Assembly (NCBI GenBank): GCA_025362735.1 | Contig: JANYFL010000065.1 | Location: 1 to 64,000, forward strand | Length of the DNA stretch: 64,000 nucleotides | Origin: Betaproteobacteria bacterium | GTDB taxonomy: Bacteria; Pseudomonadota; Gammaproteobacteria; Burkholderiales; Burkholderiaceae_D | Direction: 5' to 3' | In this document: one piece after another, positions 1 to 11,847 of the stretch | Numbering within the stretch: the stretch's first letter is position 1 | Layout: every line of letters starts with the position of its first letter | Notes under the pieces: model-generated | What the model was told of the DNA's origin: nothing | Databases searched by the model: none | What the model saw: the letters and a program-made list of their open reading frames with translations, nothing else | Made by a program: the position numbers and the translations under genes

Positions 1-69
1 GCAATGGAAGATGAAAGAGGGGACACCACAGCGCCTTGAGAAGTGAGTGTCTGATTATAGAACCGGAGC

Positions 70-804
70 TTAAATTGTGGGCAGCAGTTCCAGTAGTTCC
101 AGCGGTGCGTGGATCAAGGCATCGGCCCCCCATGCGGCAGGGTCATCGTTTTCACAGTAACCATAAGTCGCTGCAACGGTGCGCATGCCTGCCGCATGAC
201 CGGCCTGGATGTCGCGCAGATCGTCGCCGACATAAATGCAATCGGAAGGTTCGATGTCCATTTCCTGACAGGCATGGAGCAAGGGCGCAGGATGCGGTTT
301 TGAATGAGCGGTGGTATCGCCACTGACAACCACGGCTGCACGCGTGGCAAGCCCGATCGCTTCTACAAAAGGAATGGTGAAACGGGCGAACTTGTTGGTG
401 ACGATGCCCCATCGCAAGCCTCGGGATTCCAGGGTTTGCAGCAGTTCGGGAATGCCGTCGAACAGATGGCTGAGCACGCACAGACTGGCCGCGTAAGTAT
501 CGAGAAACTCATCACGCACAGCGATAAAGTCTGCATCTTCCGGATGCTTGCCCAACGCGACGCGTATCAAGCCGCGCGCACCTTGTGAAGCCAACGGTCT
601 AAATACGGAATAGGGCAAAACTTCAAGGCCACGAGCACTACGCAGCGCATTCGCTGCAGCGGCCAGATCAGGCGCACTGTCGGCCAATGTGCCGTCCAGA
701 TCGAACAGCACCGCTTGCACGGATTCGAAACGCCTGGACTCGGGTTTGTTGCGCAAGGAAGGCAGATTCAACTCTGCGCTCTGCGGCTCAAGATGGCTGT
801 TCAA
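70..804 (-). CDS. gph: Phosphoglycolate phosphatase (HAD family)
   Basis: Dephosphorylates 2-phosphoglycolate in the cytosol, a by-product of DNA repair and oxygenase reactions. HAD motif I ([12 protein letters not shown]) lies at about residue 32, motif II at VVSGDTT, and the motif III/IV part at [12 protein letters not shown] and [12 protein letters not shown]. The start used here is a TTG whose bases overlap the ubiG stop (TTGA), which suggests translational coupling. A GTG at 720, directly before the HAD motif, is a plausible shorter start, because the first 28 residues are not typical of the family and neither start has a clear ribosome site. It follows ubiG, as in many Burkholderiales. 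Confidence 0.9.
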   Translation of the reverse strand: MNSHLEPQSAELNLPSLRNKPESRRFESVQAVLFDLDGTLADSAPDLAAAANALRSARGLEVLPYSVFRPLASQGARGLIRVALGKHPEDADFIAVRDEFLDTYAASLCVLSHLFDGIPELLQTLESRGLRWGIVTNKFARFTIPFVEAIGLATRAAVVVSGDTTAHSKPHPAPLLHACQEMDIEPSDCIYVGDDLRDIQAGHAAGMRTVAATYGYCENDDPAAWGADALIHAPLELLELLPTI

Positions 805-1538
805 ATTTCAGTGCGCGTCGTCGCGATCATGTAATTGACGTCAAGATTCGGCGCGAGCCAGTAACGCTGGCTCAGCGGATCGTGATGCAGACCGGTCATT
901 TCATCCACGTTCAAGCCTGCGGTGCGGCAGTGTCGGGTCAATTCAGCCGGCGTGATGAACTTGGCGTAATCGTGCGTACCCTTGGGTAACATTCTCAGCA
1001 GATATTCGGCGCCGATCACAGCGAACAAATAGGATTTGGCGTTGCGATTGAGAGTTGAAAAAAATATGCGACCTCCCGGCTTGACCAGAGCGGCACAAGC
1101 GCGCACGGTTTGGGACGCGTTGGGCACGTGCTCCAGCATTTCCATGCAGGTGACGACATCAAACGAGGCCGGTTCACGCCGGGCGAGATCTTCCGCGGCA
1201 ATTTTTTCGTAATGGAGATTTTTGACGTCACACTCGATACTATGCAACTCAGCAACAGCGAGTGCTTTGTCAGAGAGATCAATACCCGTGACTTGTGCGC
1301 CCAGTCGCGCCATCGATTCAGACAGAATGCCGCCGCCACAGCCGACGTCGAGCACGCGTTTGCCAGGAAGGGTGGCGCGGGCATTGATCCATTCCAGCCG
1401 CAGCGGATTGATTTCATGCAACGGCTTGAACTCGCTGCCCGGGTCCCACCAGCGATGCGCGAGTTCGCTGAACTTGCGCAGCTCATCGGCATCCGCATTG
1501 AGGGTGTGAGTTGGGGTTTCCAGAGTCGAAGCATTCAT
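801..1538 (-). CDS. ubiG: Ubiquinone biosynthesis O-methyltransferase UbiG
   Basis: Performs the two SAM-dependent O-methylations of ubiquinone biosynthesis at the inner membrane. The SAM-binding motif I is [14 protein letters not shown], preceded by the UbiG-typical [19 protein letters not shown], and followed by [12 protein letters not shown]. At 245 residues the length is normal. The ATG at 1538 was chosen over an upstream in-frame start at 1562, since that longer form would begin inside the terminator of ompA. No strong Shine-Dalgarno sequence is visible. Gene gph follows with a 4-base overlap, so the two are probably one transcript. Confidence 0.95.
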   Translation of the reverse strand: MNASTLETPTHTLNADADELRKFSELAHRWWDPGSEFKPLHEINPLRLEWINARATLPGKRVLDVGCGGGILSESMARLGAQVTGIDLSDKALAVAELHSIECDVKNLHYEKIAAEDLARREPASFDVVTCMEMLEHVPNASQTVRACAALVKPGGRIFFSTLNRNAKSYLFAVIGAEYLLRMLPKGTHDYAKFITPAELTRHCRTAGLNVDEMTGLHHDPLSQRYWLAPNLDVNYMIATTRTEI

Positions 1539-1562
1539 GTCGCGAGGATAACAAAAAAGCAC

Positions 1563-1589
1563 AAAAAAGCCCCGCCTAGGCGGGGCTTT
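1563..1589 (-). terminator. Rho-independent terminator of ompA
   Basis: An 8-bp perfect GC stem (GCCCCGCC / GGCGGGGC, 1569-1586) with a 2-base centre is followed on the minus strand by six T residues. It lies 46 bases after the ompA stop and just before the ubiG start, so it separates the two units. Confidence 0.9.
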
Positions 1590-1634
1590 GATTCGAGGGC
1601 TTTAATTCGGTGGCTTTAAATTCAGCCGAACCGA

Positions 1635-2375
1635 TTATTTCTTTGGAGCCGCTTTGGATGTACCAACGACTTCAATTTCAACGCGACGGTTCAGAGCACG
1701 GCCGGCAGGGTTGTCCTTGCCGTTGACGGTGTTCGGAGCAACCGGTTGTGTTTCGCCCTTACCTTCGGTGTAAACACGGTTGCTATCGACGCCCTTGCCA
1801 ACGATATAGGCCTTGACGGCTTCGGCGCGGCGGACCGACAACTTCTGGTTATAGGCGTCGGTACCTTTGCTGTCGGTATGACCAACTGCAATGATGACTT
1901 CGAGATTGATCGAACCGAGTTTGCTGACCATGTCGTCGATCTTGGCTTTGCCTTCGGGCTTCAGAACAGACTTGTCGAAATCGAACAGAGCGTCAGCGGC
2001 CAAGGTCACTTTCTCGGCAACTGGAGCAGGTGGAGGTGCAACCGGAGCTGCAGCGGGTGTTGGAGCTGGAGCGGGTGCAGGTGGGGGTTCGCAAACGGCC
2101 TTGCTGGCGGCAGGAATCAGTTCCTTGTCGCAGAAGCAGGCGGCGGGATAGCTGCTACCGACAACTTTAGTTTGCAAAGCCAGATCGATGCTCCAGCTGC
2201 CGGTGCGCCAGCACAGACCGTACGGATCACGAACGATAACGTTGCGTTGGTCAATCGTATAGGCGGATGTGGTGGGGTTTGCCACGACGATGTCCGTGAT
2301 TTGCTGGGCCGTCACCGCTGTGCTTGCCGAAGCAAACAGGGTCACCAAAGTAAGCATTCTGATCGACTTGTTCAT
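1635..2375 (-). CDS. ompA: OmpA-family outer membrane protein
   Basis: Periplasm-facing outer-membrane protein that anchors the envelope to peptidoglycan. Residues 1-23 form a signal peptide (cut near VTA-QQ). A middle part of about 75 residues without an obvious large beta barrel is followed by a Pro/Ala-rich linker (about residues 98-122) and a C-terminal OmpA domain (about 125-240) with the peptidoglycan-contact pattern GHTDSKGTDAYNQKLSVRRA and the ending ALNRRVEIEV. The start has a good ribosome site (AAAGGAAA). With 246 residues it is of the short OmpA type of Burkholderiales rather than the E. coli eight-strand barrel. Its own terminator follows. Confidence 0.92.
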   Translation of the reverse strand: MNKSIRMLTLVTLFASASTAVTAQQITDIVVANPTTSAYTIDQRNVIVRDPYGLCWRTGSWSIDLALQTKVVGSSYPAACFCDKELIPAASKAVCEPPPAPAPAPTPAAAPVAPPPAPVAEKVTLAADALFDFDKSVLKPEGKAKIDDMVSKLGSINLEVIIAVGHTDSKGTDAYNQKLSVRRAEAVKAYIVGKGVDSNRVYTEGKGETQPVAPNTVNGKDNPAGRALNRRVEIEVVGTSKAAPKK

Positions 2376-2639
2376 ATTTTTCCTTTTGATTCAAAGTAAC
2401 TGCAATATTCTTGCGCTCGAAAACAATCTGAATTTATCTGTAATCACAGCAGCGTGTGCCTGGCTCGCTGTTACAGGAATGGTCCGATTTCATGGAGTGA
2501 TCGGATAGCGCGGCTGTCCAATGAGATTGGTCCGCGATTATGTTGTCATTACATGACATGATCGTGACACTGAAAAGAACTGCAACAACTTACGGTTTGA
2601 TCCAGATCGCTCTTCTCAAAACCCAAGCAACTCAGACCA

Positions 2640-3980
2640 TCAATTCATTTGCTTCGGTAGATTCTGCCACAGCGAGATAGTGGCTGCACCATTGGACTGG
2701 ATATCTCGCACTGCTTGCCTAGAAAAATGTTGCACCTGCACAACACGCTCCCCGCGGACCCACACATCGCTGACATTTCCGCGGCCGAGAACAAAAATCA
2801 GGTGCGAAACTGGGTCAAAACAGGGTTGGGTGCTCAAATCGCTGTAGTCAAAAGCGGTCAAATCGGCTTCCTTGCCGACGCTGATTGAGCCTATGCGTTG
2901 TTCCATGCCCAGCGCTTTCGCTGCATTCAACGTGGCGGCTCGCAAGACTTCATGAACCGGAAACACATCGGCCCGTCCACTGGAGCCTTTGGCCAGCAAG
3001 GCGGCCAGACGCATCTCGGACATCAGATCAAGCCGGTTATTGCTGGCGGGTCCGTCGGTGCCGATGCCAATGTTAATGCCAGCATCAAGGTAACTGGCGA
3101 GCGGTGCAATGCCTGACCCCAGTTTCAGATTGGACGCCGGGCAATGGGCAATACTGACGTTGTTGCGGGCAAACAGGGCAATTTCCTGCGGTGTTAGATG
3201 TACGGCGTGCGCAGCAATCAACTGCGGCCCGATCAGGCCAAGACGATCCAGACGTTCAATCGGCCGACAACCATACTGGGCCTGACTATGTCGAATCTCC
3301 TCCTGTGTTTCATGCAAATGGAGATGTACTGGCAGCCCGATTTGTTCGGAGAGGATGGCAATCCGTTCGAAACTGCCGTCGCCGATGGTATACGGCGCAT
3401 GCGGAGCGAGACTGAACGACAGCAGTGGTTCACCTTTCAACAGGTCATACTGAGTCAGACCCTTATCGAGATAATCGTCGGCGTCGTTGGCCCAAGGGGT
3501 CGGAAAGTCGAGAACGGTAATCCCAAGGTTGGCACGCATTCCGGTTTCCTGAGCGGCCTGCGCTGCGGCATCGAGGAAAAAATACATGTCGGCAAAACAG
3601 GTAATGCCGCCACGGAGCATTTCCAGGCAGGCCAACCGGGTTCCATCGAGTACGAATTGACGAGACAGCCGGGCTTTTTCCATCGGCCAGACCTTCTCGT
3701 TCAGCCATTGCATCAAGGGCAAATCGTCGCCGATGCCGCGCATCAGCGTCATGGCGGCATGGGTATGGAGATTAATCAGGCCTGGCGTGACTGCGTGATG
3801 CGGCAAAGAAGTGACGCGTTTCGGTGCAAACGCCGCACGCGCTTCCTCGACGGGTAAGAGCGCCCGAATATGTGCTCCCGCAATCGCAATGGCGTAGTTT
3901 TCGAGCACCTCGCCCGCAGGTTCAACCGGAAGGACCCAGCGGGCTTCGATCAATTCGTCAATCGGCGTTTTGAGGGTCAT
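2640..3980 (-). CDS. mtaD: TRZ/ATZ-family amidohydrolase, MtaD-like deaminase
   Basis: Metal-dependent amidohydrolase likely to deaminate 5-methylthioadenosine or S-adenosylhomocysteine, or a related aminated purine or triazine. Visible metal and catalytic motifs are NLHTHAAM, HLHLHETQEEI, AAHAVHL and GTDGPASNNRLDLM, in that order. The start at ATG 3980 gives MTLKTPIDELIEARWV and 446 residues, normal for the family; an upstream TTG at 4052 would add 24 low-similarity residues. Exact substrate cannot be decided from the sequence. It stands alone, opposite to gyrA. Confidence 0.85.
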   Translation of the reverse strand: MTLKTPIDELIEARWVLPVEPAGEVLENYAIAIAGAHIRALLPVEEARAAFAPKRVTSLPHHAVTPGLINLHTHAAMTLMRGIGDDLPLMQWLNEKVWPMEKARLSRQFVLDGTRLACLEMLRGGITCFADMYFFLDAAAQAAQETGMRANLGITVLDFPTPWANDADDYLDKGLTQYDLLKGEPLLSFSLAPHAPYTIGDGSFERIAILSEQIGLPVHLHLHETQEEIRHSQAQYGCRPIERLDRLGLIGPQLIAAHAVHLTPQEIALFARNNVSIAHCPASNLKLGSGIAPLASYLDAGINIGIGTDGPASNNRLDLMSEMRLAALLAKGSSGRADVFPVHEVLRAATLNAAKALGMEQRIGSISVGKEADLTAFDYSDLSTQPCFDPVSHLIFVLGRGNVSDVWVRGERVVQVQHFSRQAVRDIQSNGAATISLWQNLPKQMN

Positions 3981-4122
3981 GGAGTCGAGGTTCGCTTTCC
4001 GGTTTTTGCCTACTGTTTGAAAGGTTTCAGAGACTGTCTTCGGGGAATTCAATGATTCGTCATCACGCTGCCAGTTTGGAATATAGCCTGAGCCACTAGT
4101 GAAGGGTCGGACAGGTTTGGCG

Positions 4123-4131
4123 TGGTAAAAT
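4123..4131 (+). promoter_or_regulatory. Possible extended -10 promoter of gyrA
   Basis: TGGTAAAAT matches an extended -10 element (TGN followed by TAAAAT) about 135 bases before the gyrA start. No clear -35 box is visible, so this is a weak call. Confidence 0.35.
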
Positions 4132-4264
4132 TAAGGGTTAAACATTAAGTCAGCAAAAAGTCTGTCATGGTGCTCAAAACACGCGGTCAAAATGGTTTCC
4201 AAGTCTTCATTTTGTCGGGTTTAGAGCAATCCTTATTCGTACACAACAGATAGAACAGCCACGC

Positions 4265-6877
<2,613 letters not shown>

Positions 6878-6933
6878 GATTGAGTACACGTGCCCCGATG
6901 TTCGGGAAACATGACAACTACGAGGGGCAAACG

Positions 6934-7554
6934 ATGGACAAGTTTCGCAAATCTTTTTGGATGACAGGATTGACCATGCTGATCACTTCAGGCGCGATCT
7001 ATGCGCAAAATTCCACACCTTCAGTTTCACCAGCCGCGACTCCTACAACAGCGCCAGCCGCTCCGGTAACCGTGACACCAGAAATGCGTGCGGCCATCAA
7101 AGAATTGCTCGACACAAGCAAATTTAGAGACAGCTTGAGTCAGACCTATCAGGGCTTAGTCCCAAGCTTGCCCGCCCAGATGGCACAAATGCTTAACTCA
7201 GAGATTCAAAAGAACCAAAAGCTATCTGAGGACCAGAAAAAGCAAGTGCGTGAACGACTCAATAAATCCTTTGATGCAGCGGCCAAGTCGGGAATTGCAA
7301 TATTGCAAGATCCGAAGATGGTGGATGAGATTGTTGAAAAGGTTTATCCCATTTATGCGAAGTACTTCACGCTTGCCGAAATCAAGCAGCTGACCGCCTT
7401 TTACAAATCACCGGTTGGGGCCAAGTCCATTACCACAATGCCCCTGGTGGTCGGCGATACGATGCGCTCGACCATGACGCTTTTGCAGGGGCGCATTTCT
7501 CCGATTCTTGACAATCTGCTCAAGAAGGAAGTTGACGCCGTTCAAGGAAAGTAA
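6934..7554 (+). CDS. DUF2059 domain secreted protein
   Basis: Small exported protein of unknown role. Residues 1-25 form a signal peptide ending in IYAQ, followed by a Pro/Ala/Thr-rich spacer (about 26-46) and a helical DUF2059 domain with the recurrent pattern YPIYAKYFTLAEIKQLTAFYKSPVGAKSI (shown in parts: YPIYAKYFT, then FYKSPVGAKS). The ATG at 6934 has a strong ribosome site (GAGGGG) 7 bases upstream; the longer frame that overlaps the gyrA stop lacks one. It lies between gyrA and serC, as in many Burkholderiales, and probably shares their transcript. 206 residues. Confidence 0.85.
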   Translation: MDKFRKSFWMTGLTMLITSGAIYAQNSTPSVSPAATPTTAPAAPVTVTPEMRAAIKELLDTSKFRDSLSQTYQGLVPSLPAQMAQMLNSEIQKNQKLSEDQKKQVRERLNKSFDAAAKSGIAILQDPKMVDEIVEKVYPIYAKYFTLAEIKQLTAFYKSPVGAKSITTMPLVVGDTMRSTMTLLQGRISPILDNLLKKEVDAVQGK

Positions 7555-7569
7555 TCGGCGACCTCAAGG

Positions 7570-8655
7570 ATGAACCGCGTTTTCAATTTTTCTCCGGGCC
7601 CGGCGGCCTTGCCGGAAGAGGTGCTAAGTCAGGCTTCCGGAGAAATGCTTGACTGGCATGGCATCGGCATGTCGATCATGGAAGTCAGTCATCGTGGCAA
7701 GGATTTCATGGCACTGGCCCAGCAAGCTGAGGCTGATCTGCGCGACTTGCTGGACATTCCATCGAACTATAAAGTCCTGTTCATGCACGGCGGCGCCATT
7801 GCGCAGAATGCCATCGTTCCTCTAAATTTACTGCGTGGCAAAACCGTCGCCGATTATGTCGATACCGGTTCGTGGTCAACCAAATCGATTAACGAAGCGC
7901 GCCGTTATTGCACAGTCAACGTCATTGCCAGCAGCAAGGGCGAAGACTACGTGCGCGTGCCAAAGCAAAGTGAATGGCAGCCGAGCAAGGACGCTGCCTA
8001 TATTCATGTCTGTACCAATGAAACGATTGGCGGTCTGGAATATCAATGGACGCCGACCTCAAGCTTTGATGTGCCCATCGTGGCCGATATGTCTTCTCAC
8101 ATCCTGTCGCGTCCGATTGACGTTTCCAGTTATGGGCTGATCTACGCTGGTGCGCAGAAAAACATTGGTCAGGCCGGTGTGACCATCGTGATCGTGCGCG
8201 AGGATTTGATCGGGCAAGCGCATTCCCATTGCCCGACTGTATTCGACTACAAAACCCAGATCGAGAACCAGTCGATGTTCAACACGCCAGCGACCTATGC
8301 CATTTATATGGCGGGACTAGTCTTTCAATGGTTGAAACGTCAGGGCGGTCTGGTAGCGATGGAGCAACGTAATATCGAAAAAGCAGATTTGCTCTACGAT
8401 GCATTGGATCACAGTGATTTTTACATCACCAAAGTTTGCAAGGAAGATCGTTCGCGTATGAACGTGACGTTTTTTCTCGAAGACGATGGATTGACACCGG
8501 TCTTTCTCGCAGGAGCCAGTCAACGTGGTCTGGCGAATCTGAAAGGCCACAAGCTGGTGGGTGGGGTGCGCGCATCAATCTACAACTCGATGAGCGTGGA
8601 AGGCGTGCGTGCCCTGATTGCATGGATGAACGAATTCGAGCTTATACATGGTTGA
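7570..8655 (+). CDS. serC: Phosphoserine aminotransferase
   Basis: PLP enzyme that converts 3-phosphohydroxypyruvate to phosphoserine and also acts in pyridoxal phosphate synthesis. The N-terminal FNFSPGPAALPEEVL and the PLP lysine in YAGAQKNIGQAGVTIV are clear, as is the C-terminal GGVRASIYNSMSVEGV. 361 residues, normal. It begins 15 bases after the DUF2059 gene, with AAGG close to the start, and ends 5 bases before pheA, so it belongs to an aromatic/serine amino acid operon. Confidence 0.97.
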   Translation: MNRVFNFSPGPAALPEEVLSQASGEMLDWHGIGMSIMEVSHRGKDFMALAQQAEADLRDLLDIPSNYKVLFMHGGAIAQNAIVPLNLLRGKTVADYVDTGSWSTKSINEARRYCTVNVIASSKGEDYVRVPKQSEWQPSKDAAYIHVCTNETIGGLEYQWTPTSSFDVPIVADMSSHILSRPIDVSSYGLIYAGAQKNIGQAGVTIVIVREDLIGQAHSHCPTVFDYKTQIENQSMFNTPATYAIYMAGLVFQWLKRQGGLVAMEQRNIEKADLLYDALDHSDFYITKVCKEDRSRMNVTFFLEDDGLTPVFLAGASQRGLANLKGHKLVGGVRASIYNSMSVEGVRALIAWMNEFELIHG

Positions 8656-8660
8656 TTCGC

Positions 8661-9785
8661 ATGGCTGATTCACTCGCTTCAAAACTGGCTCCTCTGAGAG
8701 AGAAAATCGATGCGCTCGATATCCAGATTGTCGATTTGCTGAATCAGCGTGCGCGCGTCGCTTTGCAAGTCGGTGAAATCAAGAAAGAAGTCGGCGCGCC
8801 GGTTTATCGCCCTGAGCGCGAGGCCGAAGTCCAGCGTCGCCTGGCGGAGCACAATCAGCATTCCGGCGGGCCATTGCCGAATGAGGCGATTGCCGCCATT
8901 TATTGCGAGATCATGTCGGCCTGCCGCAATCTCGAGCGCCAATTGGTCGTTGCTTATCTGGGTCCGGAAGGGTCGTATTCAGAACTCGCTTTAGTGACCC
9001 AGTTTGGACATTCTGTTGCTGCTGAGCCATGCGCTTCGTTTGATGAAGTATTTCGGAAAGTCGAAGCGGGCGGTGCTGATTTTGGCATTGTGGCCGTTGA
9101 AAATTCTACCGAAGGTTCGGTCAATCGTACGCTCGATTTGCTGCTGCAAACACCGTTGGTCATTCGCGGCGAAGTGTCGATCAAGATTGAGCATCAGCTG
9201 CTGACTAAAAGCGGAAGCATGGACGGAGTGAAGCGTATTTCTGCGCATCCTCAAGCTTTGGCTCAATGTCTGAACTGGCTCAATAATCACTACCCGCAAC
9301 TTCCGCGCGAACCGGCTTCAAGCAATAGTGAAGCGGCGCGATATGCCGCCAATGACGCGACCACGGCTGCGATTGCCGGTGAATTCGCGGCGCGGCGCTA
9401 TAGTTTGCAAGCGGTCGCCACGCAGATTCAAGATGAAGCACACAACGTCACGCGTTTTGTGGTCATTGGGCATGATGGTGATTATGGCCATGGTCATCAG
9501 GCCGCGCAGGCTTCTGGTGTCGATCACACTTCACTTGTTCTGTCGGTACCGAACAAACCTGGAGCGGTGCATGCGATGTTGGCGCCATTGGCCAAACATG
9601 GCGTGTCCATGACGCGCTTTGAATCCCGTCCAGCGCGTAACAAGGAATCGGGCGGCGTCTGGACCTATTATTTCTATATTGACCTTGAGGGTCACCAAAG
9701 CGATCCCAAAGTGGCTGCGGCCCTGGCTGAGCTGAAAGAGCTGGCAGGCTTTTTCAAGATACTCGGTTCCTACCCGACTAGTTGA
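8661..9785 (+). CDS. pheA: Bifunctional chorismate mutase / prephenate dehydratase (P-protein)
   Basis: Converts chorismate to prephenate and then to phenylpyruvate, the committed route to phenylalanine. Chorismate mutase domain: about residues 8-90 (LREKIDALDIQIVDLLNQRA). Prephenate dehydratase: about 98-275, with the TRF catalytic motif in NVTRFVVIG. ACT regulatory domain: about 290-370, containing the ESRP motif (FESRPARNKESG) that binds phenylalanine, so allosteric feedback inhibition is expected. The ATG at 8661 is 6 bases after serC. An open frame extends upstream inside serC but lacks family similarity. 374 residues. Confidence 0.97.
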   Translation: MADSLASKLAPLREKIDALDIQIVDLLNQRARVALQVGEIKKEVGAPVYRPEREAEVQRRLAEHNQHSGGPLPNEAIAAIYCEIMSACRNLERQLVVAYLGPEGSYSELALVTQFGHSVAAEPCASFDEVFRKVEAGGADFGIVAVENSTEGSVNRTLDLLLQTPLVIRGEVSIKIEHQLLTKSGSMDGVKRISAHPQALAQCLNWLNNHYPQLPREPASSNSEAARYAANDATTAAIAGEFAARRYSLQAVATQIQDEAHNVTRFVVIGHDGDYGHGHQAAQASGVDHTSLVLSVPNKPGAVHAMLAPLAKHGVSMTRFESRPARNKESGGVWTYYFYIDLEGHQSDPKVAAALAELKELAGFFKILGSYPTS

Positions 9786-9802
9786 GAAGCGAAAGAAACT
9801 TC

Positions 9803-10966
9803 ATGAATGCTTTACCCCAGATTCTAAAGTCGGGTTCATCGGTGCCTCTCGAAGAAATTGCTCCTTCATTCATTCGTTCCCTTTCTCCCTATGTGGGCGG
9901 AAAACCGATTGAAGAAGTCGCGCGTGAATTCGGCCTTGATCCTGAGCGCATTATCAAGCTCGCATCGAACGAAAATCCATTGGGTTTTCCTGAATCGGCG
10001 CGGCAGGCCATTCTGAAGGAAATGAGTGATCTGATCCGCTATCCGGATGGCAATGGTTTTCAGCTCAAATCGGCTTTATCGCAACGTTATGGTGTACCGC
10101 AAGAATGGATCACGCTAGGCTCGGGTAGCAATGACATTCTCGAACTCGTTGCGCAGGTATTTTTGCAAAAAGATCCGGGTCAGACTTCAAGTGCGATCTA
10201 CTCGGAATATGGCTTCATCATTTACGAGTTGGTTTCACAGGCACGCGGTGCGCGGCTGATCCGCACACAGGCGCGCGCAGGCTATGGGCATGATCTGGAT
10301 GCAATGGCTGCAGCGATTGCGCCGGATACCAAAGTCATTTTTGTAGCGAATCCGAACAATCCGACCGGTACCTATGAAACACCGGACAAAATTGAAGCGT
10401 TTCTCAACAAGGTGCCGAGCCGCGTCATCGTTTTGCTGGATGAAGCGTACAACGAATATCTGGAGCCAGAGTTGCGTTACGACTCGACTGAATGGGTGCG
10501 CCGTTACCCCAATCTGGTGGTCACGCATACCTTCAGCAAGGCTTTTGGTTTGGCGGGATTGCGCGTGGGATTCAGTATCGCTCAACCAGCCGTTACGGAT
10601 CTGTTGAATCGCGTCCGTCAACCTTTCAATGTGACTTCACCTGCAATGGTGGCGGCGACTGCGGTGCTGAATGATCAAGACTATCTGAGCCGGAGCTATG
10701 CTTTGAATCGTGCTGGGCTGGCGCAATTAAATACGGCTTTCGAGAAATTGGGCCTGGAATATGTGCCGAGCTTTGGCAATTTTGTGCTGGTCAAGGTGGG
10801 AGCTGATTCTGGCGCGGGGGCAGTCAATCTGGAATTGCTCAAGCGCGGCATTATCGTTCGCCCGGTTGCGGGCTATGGGTTGCCCGAGTGGTTGCGTATT
10901 TCAGTGGGCACAGCGGAAGAAAATAATATGCTGATACGCGCATTGACCGAAGTGTTGACCGCATGA
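9803..10966 (+). CDS. hisC: Histidinol-phosphate aminotransferase
   Basis: PLP fold-I aminotransferase of histidine biosynthesis; in this gene context the enzyme often also serves aromatic amino acid transamination. The motif NPNNPTGTYE, the Asp-Tyr region LLDEAYNEY and the PLP lysine in THTFSKAFGLAGLRVGF are all present, followed by Arg in LRISVGT. The ATG at 9803 is preferred to the TTG at 9782 that overlaps the pheA stop. Length 387. The gene ends within the ATGA overlap that starts tyrA, indicating translational coupling. Confidence 0.93.
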   Translation: MNALPQILKSGSSVPLEEIAPSFIRSLSPYVGGKPIEEVAREFGLDPERIIKLASNENPLGFPESARQAILKEMSDLIRYPDGNGFQLKSALSQRYGVPQEWITLGSGSNDILELVAQVFLQKDPGQTSSAIYSEYGFIIYELVSQARGARLIRTQARAGYGHDLDAMAAAIAPDTKVIFVANPNNPTGTYETPDKIEAFLNKVPSRVIVLLDEAYNEYLEPELRYDSTEWVRRYPNLVVTHTFSKAFGLAGLRVGFSIAQPAVTDLLNRVRQPFNVTSPAMVAATAVLNDQDYLSRSYALNRAGLAQLNTAFEKLGLEYVPSFGNFVLVKVGADSGAGAVNLELLKRGIIVRPVAGYGLPEWLRISVGTAEENNMLIRALTEVLTA

Positions 10967-11829
10967 TGTTTAGGCGAGTCGCAATATTCGGCGTCGGCCT
11001 GATCGGTGGTTCGTTTGCCCTCGCGCTCAAACGTGCCGGGATGGTGCAGGAAGTGGTTGGTGCTGGACGCAAACGTGAAACCCTGGATCAGGCTTTGGCT
11101 TTGGGGATCATTGATCGTATTGCCCTGAAACCTGAAGAAGCTCTCGCCGGATGTGATCTGGCCATGATCGCAGCGCCGGTGGCTCAAACCGAAAATATCC
11201 TGAGCTCTATTTCGCCACATCTGGAAGCATCAACCGTCCTGACCGATGCAGGAAGTACCAAGTCCGATGTCATCGCTGCAGCGCGTGCGGTGCTCGGCGA
11301 AAAAATTGTGCAATTTGTTCCAGGCCATCCGATTGCCGGACGCGAATTGCATGGCCCTCAAGCGGCTCTTGCAGAGCTTTATCAAAACAAGCGCGTCATT
11401 CTGACGCCCCTGCCAGAAAACAGTGCTGCGAGTATTTCTGCGGTCACCCAAGCCTGGCAGGCCTGTGGTGCACAGGTCGATACACTTTCAGCAGTTCAAC
11501 ATGATGCGGTACTGGCAGCAGTCAGCCATCTGCCGCATGTCCTGGCCTATGCACTTGTGGCCCAGATCGCTCGTGCGGAAGACGCGCAACTCAAGTTTGG
11601 TTTGGCCAGCAGTGGTTTCCGTGACTTCACCCGCATCGCCGCGAGCAGTCCGGAAATGTGGCGCGATATCGCCCTCGCAAATCGTGATGCCTTGCTGAAT
11701 GAGTTGAGTACCTATCAGAAAATGCTGGAACATCTGCATGGGCTGATCGAACGTGGCGACGCAGCTGGACTCGAAAAACTGTTCACACTCGCAAGCGAAA
11801 AGCGCTTGAGTTTGAACTTGCCCAAGTAA
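10963..11829 (+). CDS. tyrA: Prephenate dehydrogenase
   Basis: NAD-dependent oxidative decarboxylation of prephenate to 4-hydroxyphenylpyruvate for tyrosine. Rossmann motif VAIFGVGLIGGSFALAL at the N terminus, HPIAG-type segment PGHPIAGRELHG, and the catalytic helix around SHLPHVLAYAL. 288 residues, the single-domain form without a fused chorismate mutase or ACT domain. Starts in a 4-base ATGA overlap with hisC. Confidence 0.95.
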   Translation: MMFRRVAIFGVGLIGGSFALALKRAGMVQEVVGAGRKRETLDQALALGIIDRIALKPEEALAGCDLAMIAAPVAQTENILSSISPHLEASTVLTDAGSTKSDVIAAARAVLGEKIVQFVPGHPIAGRELHGPQAALAELYQNKRVILTPLPENSAASISAVTQAWQACGAQVDTLSAVQHDAVLAAVSHLPHVLAYALVAQIARAEDAQLKFGLASSGFRDFTRIAASSPEMWRDIALANRDALLNELSTYQKMLEHLHGLIERGDAAGLEKLFTLASEKRLSLNLPK

Positions 11830-11847
11830 CTGCTGATGTAACCGGCA